64,000 nt of DNA. Source: JAKALD01 sp963817785 (GTDB taxonomy: Bacteria > Pseudomonadota > Gammaproteobacteria > Burkholderiales > SG8-39). The translations under genes were made by a program, and so were the position numbers. Below, one piece after another: positions 17,473 through 25,902 of this stretch (position 1 is its first letter; each line of letters starts with the position of its first letter). The DNA lies in assembly GCA_963817785.1 (NCBI GenBank), contig CAWFPL010000008.1, positions 1,364,001 to 1,428,000 on the forward strand. Direction: 5' to 3'. The notes below the pieces were generated by a model that did no database searches, was not told the origin of the DNA, and worked only from the letters and a program-made list of their open reading frames with translations.

Positions 17473-18006
17473 CTAGTAGTGCGCCGTTGTGCCGCCACGC
17501 CTAAGCGCCGCAAGACCCTCGGCGGCATTGCTGATCCGAATGTTCTGGGGGCAAAAGAAGTCGCGCCGCAGCACCTGGTGCCAGCGCATGACGCTCTTCG
17601 CCTCGACGGGACGCCACTTCGCGAGCGCGTCGCGCCGCCAGGTGCCGTTGGACTGGCCAAAGGCATAGATCTTGTAAGTTCCGTCGCGGCAATGAATGCC
17701 TTCGTAACTCACGTTGTCGATGCCCGATCGGCTGCGCGCGACCAGCGTATAACGCACCACCCCGTCGTCGCCCACGCTCAGCGAAGCGCTGTCGATGAAG
17801 AACTTGAAGTCGGTGGCGGCGCTCACCTCGAAGCCGATCAAATTGCCGGGCTTGGGGTAGGGTGGGAGCTTGACCTTCCCTTCCTTCCAGTTCCTTTCCT
17901 GCTGCGCCCTCTCCCAGTCGCTGATCGGTTGTGCAACCGCAACGCCGGTGCCGAGCACCAGCAGCAGCAGCACTGAGGTGAGCACGCGCACCGCGAACTG
18001 CCACAC
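17473..18006 (-). CDS. CNP1-like family secreted protein
   Basis: A 177-residue protein of the CNP1-like family (PF08750 type, from memory), common in betaproteobacteria and of unknown function. An N-terminal signal peptide is visible (VLTSVLLLLVLGTGVAVAQP, cleavage after AVA). The mature part has WERAQQERNWKEG, LPPYPKPGNLIGFEV, GIDNVSYEGIHCRDGTYKIYAFG and a C-terminal RDFFCPQNIR. Two cysteines in the mature part could form a disulfide in the periplasm. It is 5 bases downstream of the DUF3501 gene. Confidence 0.85.
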   Translation of the reverse strand: MWQFAVRVLTSVLLLLVLGTGVAVAQPISDWERAQQERNWKEGKVKLPPYPKPGNLIGFEVSAATDFKFFIDSASLSVGDDGVVRYTLVARSRSGIDNVSYEGIHCRDGTYKIYAFGQSNGTWRRDALAKWRPVEAKSVMRWHQVLRRDFFCPQNIRISNAAEGLAALRRGGTTAHY

Positions 18007-18011
18007 GGCGG

Positions 18012-18611
18012 TCAGGCCAGATCCGCCACCAGGGACGCGCGCAACCCCTCCGGAACCGCGCCGAGCGTGATCCGGTATTCGGGGTGATCCACGCCGGCGG
18101 CGAGGCCCACGCCGTACTGGAGCGCCCGGCGCATCTCTTCGCTGAGCTCAAAGCGCAGGAAATGTACCGAGGAGGTTTTGTCCTCGGTCTCGCGCTCGAG
18201 GTCCTCGTCGGCGATCGCATACACGCGCCCGCAGCCCTCGACCTGAATCCAGACGCGGTCCTCGATCCCCTTGAGCTTGGCGAGCATGCGGCGGCGCTCG
18301 TCGGCTTCGGGGTACTCGATCATCAGCGTCGCCTTGAAGTTCGTGCCGTCCGGAATCAGGGGATTGTAGGCTTCGAGCTCGTCCTGGATGCCCTGCTCCT
18401 CGAAGATGCGCTCAATGCGCAACATCTCCTGCACCTGATAGCGGATTGTCAGCTCGTCCTCGAACAGCAGCGTGGCGTGATCGCCGAGCGGCAGGCTGCG
18501 CTGCTGCTTGTGCGCCATGGCCCTGGCGCGGAACTCCTTGCGCTGCCTGGCGTAGGCCTCGAGCGTGAGCAGACTGTCCTTCGCGATCCGTGGCATGTTG
18601 TGCTCGTGCAA
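18012..18611 (-). CDS. DUF3501 family protein
   Basis: A 199-residue protein of the DUF3501 family (recognised from memory). Features are a basic N-terminus (ARQRKEFRARAMAHKQQRSL), then TLLFEDELTIRYQVQEMLRIERIFE, EAYNPLIPDGTNFKATLMIEYPE and a C-terminal FLRFELSEEMRRAL. No catalytic motif or membrane segment is seen. A start at 18596 (MPRIAKDS) is an alternative. In related genomes DUF3501 genes tend to sit with rubrerythrin and a GlpC-like iron-sulfur protein. Here rubrerythrin lies upstream but the iron-sulfur gene is absent. A role in oxidative-stress or redox metabolism is inference only. Confidence 0.85.
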   Translation of the reverse strand: MHEHNMPRIAKDSLLTLEAYARQRKEFRARAMAHKQQRSLPLGDHATLLFEDELTIRYQVQEMLRIERIFEEQGIQDELEAYNPLIPDGTNFKATLMIEYPEADERRRMLAKLKGIEDRVWIQVEGCGRVYAIADEDLERETEDKTSSVHFLRFELSEEMRRALQYGVGLAAGVDHPEYRITLGAVPEGLRASLVADLA

Positions 18612-18722
18612 AAAACTCGGGAGGCGCGGCTTGCACCGCCCTCCCGCTCGATTAGTTTGGCCTTATCTGAAACTCAGGGGCCGCGCCGCGGCGGGACGCC
18701 GCAGCGCAGCGCGCCGCTTTTC

Positions 18723-19142
18723 TTAATCGCTGAGCTGATCGAGCGCCTTCTGGAAGCGGTTGGCATGCGAGCGCTCCGCCTTGGCCAGCGTCTCGAACCA
18801 GTCCGCGATCTCCGTGAAGCCCTCGTCGCGCGCGGCCTTGGCCATGCCGGGGTACATGTCGGTGTACTCGTGCGTCTCGCCCGCCACCGCCGCCTTCAGG
18901 TTCTCGCGCGTACGCCCGATCGGCAGGCCGGTGGCCGGATCGCCGCAGGCCTCCAGGTACTCCAGGTGCCCGTGCGCATGCCCGGTCTCGCCCTCGGCAG
19001 TCGAGCGAAACACCGCCGCCACGTCGTTCTGACCTTCCACGTCGGCCTTGGCGGCGAAGTACAGATAGCGCCGGTTGGCCTGGCTTTCGCCCGCGAATGC
19101 GTCCTTCAAATTCCCATGGGTCTTCGATCCCTTCAACTGCAT
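18723..19142 (-). CDS. Rubrerythrin family di-iron protein
   Basis: A 139-residue rubrerythrin-type ferritin-like protein. Glutamate/histidine ligand motifs are EGETGHAHGH and KAERSHANRF, with FAGESQANRRYLYFA near the start and VAGETHEYTDMYPGMA in the second helix pair. The C-terminal rubredoxin domain of classical rubrerythrins is missing, so it is an erythrin-only form. It probably reduces peroxide or stores iron in the cytoplasm. The start MQLKGSKTHGN at 19142 fits the family; the open frame extends 17 codons further. A promoter candidate lies about 60 bases upstream. Confidence 0.93.
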   Translation of the reverse strand: MQLKGSKTHGNLKDAFAGESQANRRYLYFAAKADVEGQNDVAAVFRSTAEGETGHAHGHLEYLEACGDPATGLPIGRTRENLKAAVAGETHEYTDMYPGMAKAARDEGFTEIADWFETLAKAERSHANRFQKALDQLSD

Positions 19143-19199
19143 GACAGTCTCCTCTAGTGCTTCGTCACCTCGCAGGCGCCCCGAGACGCCCACGCCGGC

Positions 19200-19228
19200 A
19201 GAATAGTGTCGCTGCCCCGATTAATCAA
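19200..19228 (-). promoter_or_regulatory. Promoter candidate for the rubrerythrin gene
   Basis: On the minus strand TTGATT (19223-19228) and TATTCT (19200-19205) are 17 bases apart. They are preceded by a markedly AT-rich tract (19229-19252), as for an UP element. The position fits transcription of rubrerythrin. Confidence 0.55.
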
Positions 19229-19275
19229 ATCGATTTTTATAATTTTCCCCATTGAGCATGGCTATGCAGCGGACC

Positions 19276-19926
19276 TCAGCGGATGAGCGCCGCCTCGATC
19301 TCGGCGAAGCTGCGAGCCACTTCGCTCGCCTGCAACTGCACGCCGAGCTGGCGCGCGATCTGCGAGATCGAGAAGATCCCGCGCACCATGGGGCGCGGCG
19401 ACGCCGGGTCGAAATCCACCGCCAGAGCGTGCTGGCGGCCTGCGCGCTTGAGCGTGGCCACGATGTGGCCGACTTTCGCGCCCTCGATGTCGGCCAGCGG
19501 CATCACCTCCACGCGGTCCGCGGGCGTCATGAGGTCCGCGACCGTCAGCTCGCCGCGCGGCACGCCGCGCTCAATTGCCACCCGTACCGCCTTCTCGCCC
19601 AGGATATCGGTCGCGGAAATCAGGCCGAGCACGTTGTCGTCGTCCTCGACCACCAAGAGCAGCCGGACGCCGCGCGTAATCATGTACTGATTGGCGGCAT
19701 CCACCGGTGCCTGCGGCCGCACCGTCGCCGGGCCGGTGCGCGTCAGGTCCGTCAGCACCTCGAGCGCCGGCGATTCCAGTGTCACCCGCGCCGGCCGGCG
19801 CTGCAGCGGCCGGCGGAACCCGGCGCCCTCGCCCAGAGGCCGGCTGGTCAATGCCTGGAATGTCCTGTCCACGGCGCCTCCATGCGGGAACTTGCCGTAC
19901 CCAATATAGACGTCGGTCAGGCGCAC
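19276..19926 (-). CDS. CBS-domain pair protein
   Basis: A 216-residue protein, read from the GTG at 19926, with two CBS domains. The first includes TGPATVRPQAPVDAANQYMITRGVRLLLVVEDD and VLGLISATDILGEKA; the second includes VADLMTPADRVEVMPL and MVRGIFSISQIARQLGV. Tandem CBS domains bind adenine nucleotides and act as energy or ligand sensors; no effector domain is attached. About 55 residues before the first CBS have no recognised fold. The start is uncertain: the open frame continues to 20028 inside rppH and no good ribosome binding site is seen. It lies 22 bases downstream of rppH and is probably co-transcribed. Confidence 0.8.
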   Translation of the reverse strand: MRLTDVYIGYGKFPHGGAVDRTFQALTSRPLGEGAGFRRPLQRRPARVTLESPALEVLTDLTRTGPATVRPQAPVDAANQYMITRGVRLLLVVEDDDNVLGLISATDILGEKAVRVAIERGVPRGELTVADLMTPADRVEVMPLADIEGAKVGHIVATLKRAGRQHALAVDFDPASPRPMVRGIFSISQIARQLGVQLQASEVARSFAEIEAALIR

Positions 19927-19948
19927 TTCAAACCACGCCGCCGAAACG

Positions 19949-20464
19949 TCAGCGCGGCAACGCCTCGGCGCGGTGCCGCTTGTGCAACCGATCGGATCCC
20001 AGGAAGCGGTGCAACTCGGTGAGCGCAAGCTGGTAGACCTCGCGCTTGAAGTCGATCACCGCCTCGAGCGGAACCCAGTAGTCGTGCCAGCGCCAGGCGT
20101 CGAACTCCGGATGCTCGGTGGCACGCAACCTGACGTCGCAGTCGCGCCCCTGCAGCCGCAGCAGGAACCAGATCTGCTTCTGGCCGCGATAGGTACCGCG
20201 CCAATCGCGCCGCACCCACTGCTCGGGGACGTCGTAGCGCAGCCAGTTGCGGGTACGCCCCAGGATGCGGACGTGATCCGAGCGCAGCCCGATTTCCTCC
20301 TCGAGCTCGCGGTACATCGCCTGTTCGGGGGTTTCGCCGTGCTTGATGCCGCCTTGCGGGAACTGCCAGGCGTGCTGGTTGACGCGCTTGCCCCAGAAGA
20401 CCTCGTCGCGGCCGTTGGCGAGCACGATGCCCACGTTCGGACGATAGCCGTCTTTGTCGAGCAT
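19949..20464 (-). CDS. rppH: RNA pyrophosphohydrolase (Nudix)
   Basis: A 171-residue Nudix hydrolase that removes pyrophosphate from mRNA 5' ends to start RNase E decay. The Nudix box GGIKHGETPEQAMYRELEEEIGL is intact, preceded by HAWQFPQG and the family start MLDKDGYRPNVGIVLAN. The C-terminal WRWHDYWVPLEAVIDFKREVY is also typical. It diverges from proS. The start at 20464 is chosen over an ATG 14 codons upstream because it matches the family N-terminus. Confidence 0.96.
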   Translation of the reverse strand: MLDKDGYRPNVGIVLANGRDEVFWGKRVNQHAWQFPQGGIKHGETPEQAMYRELEEEIGLRSDHVRILGRTRNWLRYDVPEQWVRRDWRGTYRGQKQIWFLLRLQGRDCDVRLRATEHPEFDAWRWHDYWVPLEAVIDFKREVYQLALTELHRFLGSDRLHKRHRAEALPR

Positions 20465-20565
20465 CGCGGCACCACCTAAGTTAGAATTCGCGCTGCATTT
20501 TTCCACAGCCCTCCATGAAAGACAACGCCGCGCGGCGGGTGTTCCCGGCCGCGGCGCAGGCTGCG

Positions 20566-22299
20566 ATGCGCACCTCTCGCTTTTTCGTCAGTACCATCAA
20601 GGAGGCGCCCGCCGAGGCCGAGCTCGCCAGCCACAAGCTCATGCTGCGCGCGGGGCTGATCCGCCGCCTCGGCTCGGGCCTGTACACCTGGATGCCCATC
20701 GGCCTGCGGGTCCTGCGCAAGGTCGAGGCGGCCGTGCGCGAGGAGATGAACCGCGCCGGCGCCCTCGAGCTGCAGATGCCCTGCGTGATTCCCGCCGAGC
20801 TGTGGCAGGAGACCGGGCGCTGGGCGGCCTTCGGGCCGCAGATGCTCAAGATCAAGGACCGTCACGAGCGCGACTTCCTGTTCGGCCCGACGCACGAGGA
20901 GGTGGTGACCGACATCGCGCGCCGCGAGATCAAGAGCTACCGCCAGTTGCCGGTGCACTTCTACCAGATGCAGATCAAGTTCCGCGACGAGATCCGGCCG
21001 CGCTTCGGGGTCATGCGGGCGCGCGAGTTCCTGATGAAGGACGGCTACTCGTTCCACGCCGACATAGCGGATCTCGAGCGCGAGTACCGCAACATGCATG
21101 AGACCTACACGCGCATCTTCACGCGGCTGGGCCTGCGCTTTCGTGCCGTGGCCGCCGATCCCGGCGCGATCGGCGGCACCGGCTCGCACGAGTTCCACGT
21201 GCTCGCCGAATCGGGCGAGGACGCGATCGCGTACTGCCCGGACTCCGACTACGCGGCGAACGTCGAGCTCGCCGAGGCGCTTGCGCCCGCGGGGCCGCGG
21301 CACGCCCCGGCCGAGCCGATGGCCGAAGTGCACACCCCCGGCAGGACCAAGTGCGCGGACGTGGCCGCGCTGCTTGGCGTACCGCTCGACAAGACGGTCA
21401 AGGCGATCGCGCTGGTGCGCGAGAGCGTCCCGTATCGCAGCCTAGGCTACTTCGCGCTCGTGCTGCTGCGCGGCGACCACGAGCTGAACGAGGTCAAGGC
21501 GCAGAAAGTGCTCGGTCCATTCCGCCTCGCGAGCGACGACGAGATCCAGGGGGAGCTGAACTGCCGCCCGGGCTACATCGGCCCGGTCGGGGTCGGCGGC
21601 AATGTCGCGGTCTTTGCCGACCGCACCGCCGCCAAGATGAGCGACTTCGTGTGCGGCGCGAACAAGGCCGGGTACCACTTGAGGGGCGTCAACTGGGGGC
21701 GCGATCTGCGCGAGGACCCCGACAACGTCCACGACTTCCGCAACGTCCTGGAAGGCGACCCGAGCCCCGACGGCCGGGGCGCGTTGCGCATCGTGCGCGG
21801 TATCGAGGTCGGGCACATCTTCCAGCTGCGCACCAAGTATTCGGAGGCCATGAAGGCCACCTATCTCGACGAGCAGGGCGAGTCCCGGCCCATGGAGATG
21901 GGCTGCTACGGCATCGGGGTGACCCGCATCGTCGCCGCCGCGATCGAGCAGAACCACGACGAGCGCGGCATCGCCTTTCCCCGGCCGATGGCGCCGTTCG
22001 AGGCCTGCCTGGTGCCGATCGGCTACCACAAGAGCGCGGCGCTGCGCGAGGCGGCGGACCGGCTGTACGCCGAACTGCAGGCCGCGGACATCGAGGTGCT
22101 GATGGACGACCGCGAGGAGCGCCCCGGCGTGATGTTCGCCGACATGGACTTGATCGGCGTGCCCCACCGCCTGGTGCTCTCGGAGCGCGGCCTCGCCGCG
22201 GGGACCGTCGAGTACAAGGGGCGTCGCGACGCCCAGGCGCAGAACGCGCCGCTCGCCGGCGCCGTGCAGTTCCTCAAGGAGCGGCTGGCGCAGGCATGA
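20566..22299 (+). CDS. proS: Prolyl-tRNA synthetase
   Basis: A 577-residue class II synthetase charging tRNA-Pro. Start MRTSRFFVSTIKEAPAEAE at 20566 matches the family; an ATG at 20515 would add 17 residues. Motif 2 is FRDEIRPRFGVMRAREFLMKDGYSFH and motif 3 GCYGIGVTRIVAA. The editing INS domain lies between them (about residues 230-390, with a TVKAIALV segment), so mischarged alanine can be cleared. A C-terminal anticodon-binding domain covers the last ~110 residues. Its last 4 bases overlap the start of the lytic transglycosylase gene. Confidence 0.96.
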   Translation: MRTSRFFVSTIKEAPAEAELASHKLMLRAGLIRRLGSGLYTWMPIGLRVLRKVEAAVREEMNRAGALELQMPCVIPAELWQETGRWAAFGPQMLKIKDRHERDFLFGPTHEEVVTDIARREIKSYRQLPVHFYQMQIKFRDEIRPRFGVMRAREFLMKDGYSFHADIADLEREYRNMHETYTRIFTRLGLRFRAVAADPGAIGGTGSHEFHVLAESGEDAIAYCPDSDYAANVELAEALAPAGPRHAPAEPMAEVHTPGRTKCADVAALLGVPLDKTVKAIALVRESVPYRSLGYFALVLLRGDHELNEVKAQKVLGPFRLASDDEIQGELNCRPGYIGPVGVGGNVAVFADRTAAKMSDFVCGANKAGYHLRGVNWGRDLREDPDNVHDFRNVLEGDPSPDGRGALRIVRGIEVGHIFQLRTKYSEAMKATYLDEQGESRPMEMGCYGIGVTRIVAAAIEQNHDERGIAFPRPMAPFEACLVPIGYHKSAALREAADRLYAELQAADIEVLMDDREERPGVMFADMDLIGVPHRLVLSERGLAAGTVEYKGRRDAQAQNAPLAGAVQFLKERLAQA

Positions 22300-22904
22300 A
22301 GCACGCCGCGGCGCTGGCGGCGCTGCTCGCCGCCGCCCTGCTGGTCCCCGCGCCGGCGCTCGCCGGCGCGCAGATCTACCAGCCGCTCGCCGACAGCGTC
22401 CGCACGGCGCTGTCGCACGCGATCAGCGACGAGGCCCCGCCGACGCTCGAGTTCCGCAATCCGCAAGACGGGCGGATGTGGCTGCTCGATATGTCGCGGC
22501 GCCTGCGCAAGTTCGTGCCGGACCGCGACACGCGCATCGCGCTGCTCAAGAGCGTGCAGTACGAGGCCACGCGTGCGGGGCTCGACCCGCAGCTGGTCCT
22601 CGGCGTGATCGACGTCGAGAGCCACTTCCGCAAATACGCCGTTTCAGCGGCCGGAGCCCTCGGCTACATGCAGGTGATGCCGTTCTGGGTCAAGCTGATC
22701 GGCCGCCCGCGCGACAACCTGTTCCACTTGCGCACCAACCTGCGCTATGGTTGCGTCATCCTGCGCTTTTACCTCGACTTGGAGCACGGCGATTATTTCC
22801 GCGCGCTCGGCCGCTACAACGGCAGCCTCGGGCAGCCCCAGTATCCGGACGCCGTCTACGCAGCATGGAAGGGGCGCTGGAAGTACTCCGGGCCGACCAA
22901 CTAG
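22296..22904 (+). CDS. Lytic transglycosylase (SLT domain), secreted
   Basis: A 202-residue periplasmic murein hydrolase. It has a signal peptide at residues 1-24 (ALLAAALLVPAPALAGA) and an SLT domain with catalytic Glu108 in VIDVESHFRKYA followed by GALGYMQVMPFWVKLIG. It ends in GRYNGSLGQPQYPDAVYAAW, the family's tyrosine-asparagine-glycine region. It would cleave the MurNAc-GlcNAc bond to form 1,6-anhydro ends. The ATGA overlap with the proS stop implies coupled translation. The DUF58 gene follows after 26 bases. Confidence 0.9.
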   Translation: MKHAAALAALLAAALLVPAPALAGAQIYQPLADSVRTALSHAISDEAPPTLEFRNPQDGRMWLLDMSRRLRKFVPDRDTRIALLKSVQYEATRAGLDPQLVLGVIDVESHFRKYAVSAAGALGYMQVMPFWVKLIGRPRDNLFHLRTNLRYGCVILRFYLDLEHGDYFRALGRYNGSLGQPQYPDAVYAAWKGRWKYSGPTN

Positions 22905-22930
22905 CGCGACGGCACGCACCGTCTGACGGC

Positions 22931-23896
22931 ATGCTGCGCGCGCTGCTCGCCAATCCGCGCTTTGCCAATCGTCTCTGGGGTTTCACCCCGCCCGAGCACG
23001 GGGTGGTCGTGCTGCGCCACCGCCGGGTGTACATCGTCCCCGCGCGGCTGGGCTGGATGTTCGGCGCCACCCTGGTGATCATGCTGATCGGCTCGATCAA
23101 CTACGCACTGTCGCTCGGCTTCGCGCTGACCTTCTTGCTCGCCGGCTTGGGGCTTGCCGGGATGGTGCACACCGCGCGCAACCTGGCTCTGCTGGCGGTG
23201 AGCACCGGGCGCGCCGAGCCGGTGTTTGCCGGCGAGGCCGCGCAGTTCCGGCTGTTCCTGGACAGCAGCGTACGCTACGACCGACCGGCGATTCTCGTGC
23301 GCCACCTCGCCAGCGGTGCGCAGCGGGTGCTCGACGTCGCCGCCGGATCGGTCGCGCAGGCGGTCCTGGCGGTGCCCGCGGCGCGGCGCGGCTGGATGCC
23401 GCTCGGCCGGGTCATGCTCGAGACGCGCTTCCCGCTCGGTCTGTTTCGTGCCTGGAGCTATGTGGAGCCCGACGCCCGCTGCCTCGTCTATCCGCGACCC
23501 GAGCGCAGCCCTTTGCCGGCGTTCAGCGCGAGCGCGGCCGCCCGCAGCGCGCGCGCGCAGGCGGCCGGGACGGACGACTTCACCGCGCTGCGCGCCTACC
23601 AGCCTTCAGACTCGCCGCGCCATGTGGCCTGGAAGGCGGTGGCGCGCAGCGACGACATGCTGACCAAGCAGTTCGCGGGGGACAGCGCCGCCGAGCTGTG
23701 GCTCGACTGGCAGCTGCTGCCGGTTGGCCTCGGCGTCGAGGAGCGCCTGTCGCGCCTGACCGGCTGGGTGCTGGCCGCCGAGCTCTCGGGCGCGCGCTAC
23801 GGCCTGCGGCTTCCCGGGCTCGAGTTGCCGCCGGCGCAGGGCGAAGCGCAGCGCGACGCCTGCCTGCAGGCGCTCGCGCTGTACCAGTCGCCATGA
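22931..23896 (+). CDS. DUF58 domain protein
   Basis: A 321-residue protein with two adjacent membrane segments at residues ~38-80 (LGWMFGATLVIMLIGSI and FALTFLLAGLGLAGMV). The C-terminal DUF58 region is marked by the conserved FTALRAYQPSDSPRHVAWKAVARSDDMLTKQF. DUF58 proteins usually occur with a MoxR ATPase and a TgpA-type transglutaminase. Here the transglutaminase follows with an ATGA overlap, but no moxR is present in the cluster. Biochemical role is unknown; envelope assembly or chaperone-type function is inferred from partners. Confidence 0.88.
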   Translation: MLRALLANPRFANRLWGFTPPEHGVVVLRHRRVYIVPARLGWMFGATLVIMLIGSINYALSLGFALTFLLAGLGLAGMVHTARNLALLAVSTGRAEPVFAGEAAQFRLFLDSSVRYDRPAILVRHLASGAQRVLDVAAGSVAQAVLAVPAARRGWMPLGRVMLETRFPLGLFRAWSYVEPDARCLVYPRPERSPLPAFSASAAARSARAQAAGTDDFTALRAYQPSDSPRHVAWKAVARSDDMLTKQFAGDSAAELWLDWQLLPVGLGVEERLSRLTGWVLAAELSGARYGLRLPGLELPPAQGEAQRDACLQALALYQSP

Positions 23897-25902
23897 AAGC
23901 GCGCTCCGGCAGCAAGCCCGCGAGTCTGGCGCATCCGCTCGCGCCGGAACTGCGCGCGCTGAGCGGGCGCGATCTCGCAGGCCTGATCGTGTCGCTGGTC
24001 GTCGTGGTGGCACCGCACGCGGAGCGCGTGCCCTGGTGGCTCACGCTGCTCACGGCGGCGCTGTACCTCTGGCGCATCGCCCTGCAGCGCGTCCAGGGCG
24101 CCCTGCCCTCGCGCTGGCTGCTGCTCGCCGTGGCCGGTGCGGCCATGGTCGGCGTGTACGGCGAGTACCACACGGTATTCGGCCGCAACTCGGGGGTCGC
24201 GCTGCTGCTGGTGTTCTCGGGCCTGAAGCTGCTCGAAACGCGCAACCAGCGCGACGCTACCGTGGCTGTGTTCCTGTGCTATTTCCTCGTGGTCACCAAT
24301 TTCCTGTACACGCAAAGCATCCCGACGGCGCTCGCCATGTGCGTGGCGCTGCTCGCGATCACCACCACGCTGGTCGGCTTCAGCGCCCCGCAGCGCCCGC
24401 TGCGCGCCAATCTGCGCAGCGCGGTCCTGCTGCTGGCGCACGCGGCGCCGGCGGCGCTGGTCCTGTTCCTGCTGTTTCCGCGCGTCCAGGGTCCGCTCTG
24501 GGGTTTGCCGCAGGACGCGTACACCGGGATCACCGGGCTGTCCGACAGCATGACCCCGGGCATGCTGGCGCACGTCGCGCAGTCCGACTCGATCGCGTTC
24601 CGCGCCGAATTCGCGAGCCGACCGCCTCCCGAGCCGTTGCTGTACTGGCGCGGCCCGGTGCTGTGGGACTTCGACGGCCGCACCTGGCGCGAAGGCCGGC
24701 CCGAGTTCGCGCCGTTCGCCGCGCCCCAAGGCGGAGCGCACTATCGGTACAGCGTCGTGCTCGAGCCGCACAACCACCACTGGCTGTTCGCGCTCGAGAC
24801 CGCCGCGAGCCTTCCGCCGCATGCGCGCTTCACCGACGACGGTCAGATCCTCTCGCGCATGCCGGTGCGCAGCCGGATCCGCTACACGGTCACGTCGGCC
24901 ATCGATCCGGCACCCGACCCCCGGGAGGACCCGGCGCTGCTGCGGCGCGCGCTCGCGCTGCCGCGAGGGTTCGATCCGCGCGCGGTCGCGCTCGCCGCGC
25001 AGTGGCGGCACGCGTCCTCCAGCGACGAGCAGATCCTGCGCCGCGCCATCGCCTACTTCCGCGATCAGCGCTTCGTGTATACGCTCGAGCCGGCGCCGCT
25101 CGGGCGCAATTCGGTCGACGACTTCCTGTTCGACACGCGTAGCGGCTACTGCGAGTATTTTTCCTCCGCGTTCGTGTTCCTGATGCGCGCGGCGGGCGTG
25201 CCTGCGCGCGTGGTCACCGGCTACCAGGGGGGCGATCTCAACCCATACGACCACTACCTCACGGTGCGCCAGTCCGACGCGCACGCCTGGGCCGAGGTAT
25301 TCCTGTCCGGCCGAGGGTGGATCCGCGTCGACCCGACCGCGCTCGCGGTTCCCGACAGCATCGCGGGCGGCGCGCGGCGCGCCGTGCCTCGGGGCGAGCC
25401 GCTGCCGTTCCTGTGGCGGCCGCAGTTCGAGTGGCTGCGCGGCCTGCGCTACCAGTGGGAGGCGCTCAGCAACCGCTGGAACCTGTGGGTGCTGGGCTAC
25501 AACCCCGAGCGCCAGCGCGAGCTGATGCGCTACTTCGGCATGCACGACACGGACTGGCGCCAGCTCACCGCAGTGCTGTTCACGGTGCTGGGCGCGCTGA
25601 CCGCGGTGCTGCTCGTCTGGTCGCTGCGCCAGCTGGTGCGTCCGGATCCGGTGCAGCGCGCCTGGCACGCGTTCTGCCGCAAGCTCGGTGCGCGCGGCTT
25701 CGCGCGCGGCCCGCACGAGGGCCCGCGCGACTTCTCGGAGCGCGCCGCTGCCGGCCTGCCGGATGCCGGCGCGGCGATCCGCCGCATCGGCACGTTCTAC
25801 ATCGAGCTGCGCTATGGCGCCCCGCCGCGGGAAGGGATGCGCCCCGCCGCCGAGCGCGTCGCCGAGCTCAAGCGCCTGGTGCAGGAGTTCCACTTGGCAT
25901 GA
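23893..25902 (+). CDS. TgpA-type membrane transglutaminase-like protein (DUF3488)
   Basis: A 669-residue membrane protein. Several hydrophobic helices fill residues ~30-200, then a periplasmic region with a transglutaminase core whose triad is visible: Cys420 in SGYCEYFSS, His464 in SDAHAWAEV and Asp480 in RVDPT. A final membrane helix lies near residue 560 (LTAVLFTVLGALTAVLLVW), followed by a cytoplasmic DUF4129-like tail. TgpA of Pseudomonas is essential and has transglutaminase activity; substrates are unknown. The gene overlaps the DUF58 and mltB genes by 4 bases each, so this block is tightly coupled. Confidence 0.92.
   Translation: MKARSGSKPASLAHPLAPELRALSGRDLAGLIVSLVVVVAPHAERVPWWLTLLTAALYLWRIALQRVQGALPSRWLLLAVAGAAMVGVYGEYHTVFGRNSGVALLLVFSGLKLLETRNQRDATVAVFLCYFLVVTNFLYTQSIPTALAMCVALLAITTTLVGFSAPQRPLRANLRSAVLLLAHAAPAALVLFLLFPRVQGPLWGLPQDAYTGITGLSDSMTPGMLAHVAQSDSIAFRAEFASRPPPEPLLYWRGPVLWDFDGRTWREGRPEFAPFAAPQGGAHYRYSVVLEPHNHHWLFALETAASLPPHARFTDDGQILSRMPVRSRIRYTVTSAIDPAPDPREDPALLRRALALPRGFDPRAVALAAQWRHASSSDEQILRRAIAYFRDQRFVYTLEPAPLGRNSVDDFLFDTRSGYCEYFSSAFVFLMRAAGVPARVVTGYQGGDLNPYDHYLTVRQSDAHAWAEVFLSGRGWIRVDPTALAVPDSIAGGARRAVPRGEPLPFLWRPQFEWLRGLRYQWEALSNRWNLWVLGYNPERQRELMRYFGMHDTDWRQLTAVLFTVLGALTAVLLVWSLRQLVRPDPVQRAWHAFCRKLGARGFARGPHEGPRDFSERAAAGLPDAGAAIRRIGTFYIELRYGAPPREGMRPAAERVAELKRLVQEFHLA

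Noticed and set aside
23797..25893. Minus-strand open frame of 698 codons
   Set aside because: Shadow of the TgpA gene, whose catalytic triad and membrane helices are plain on the plus strand.
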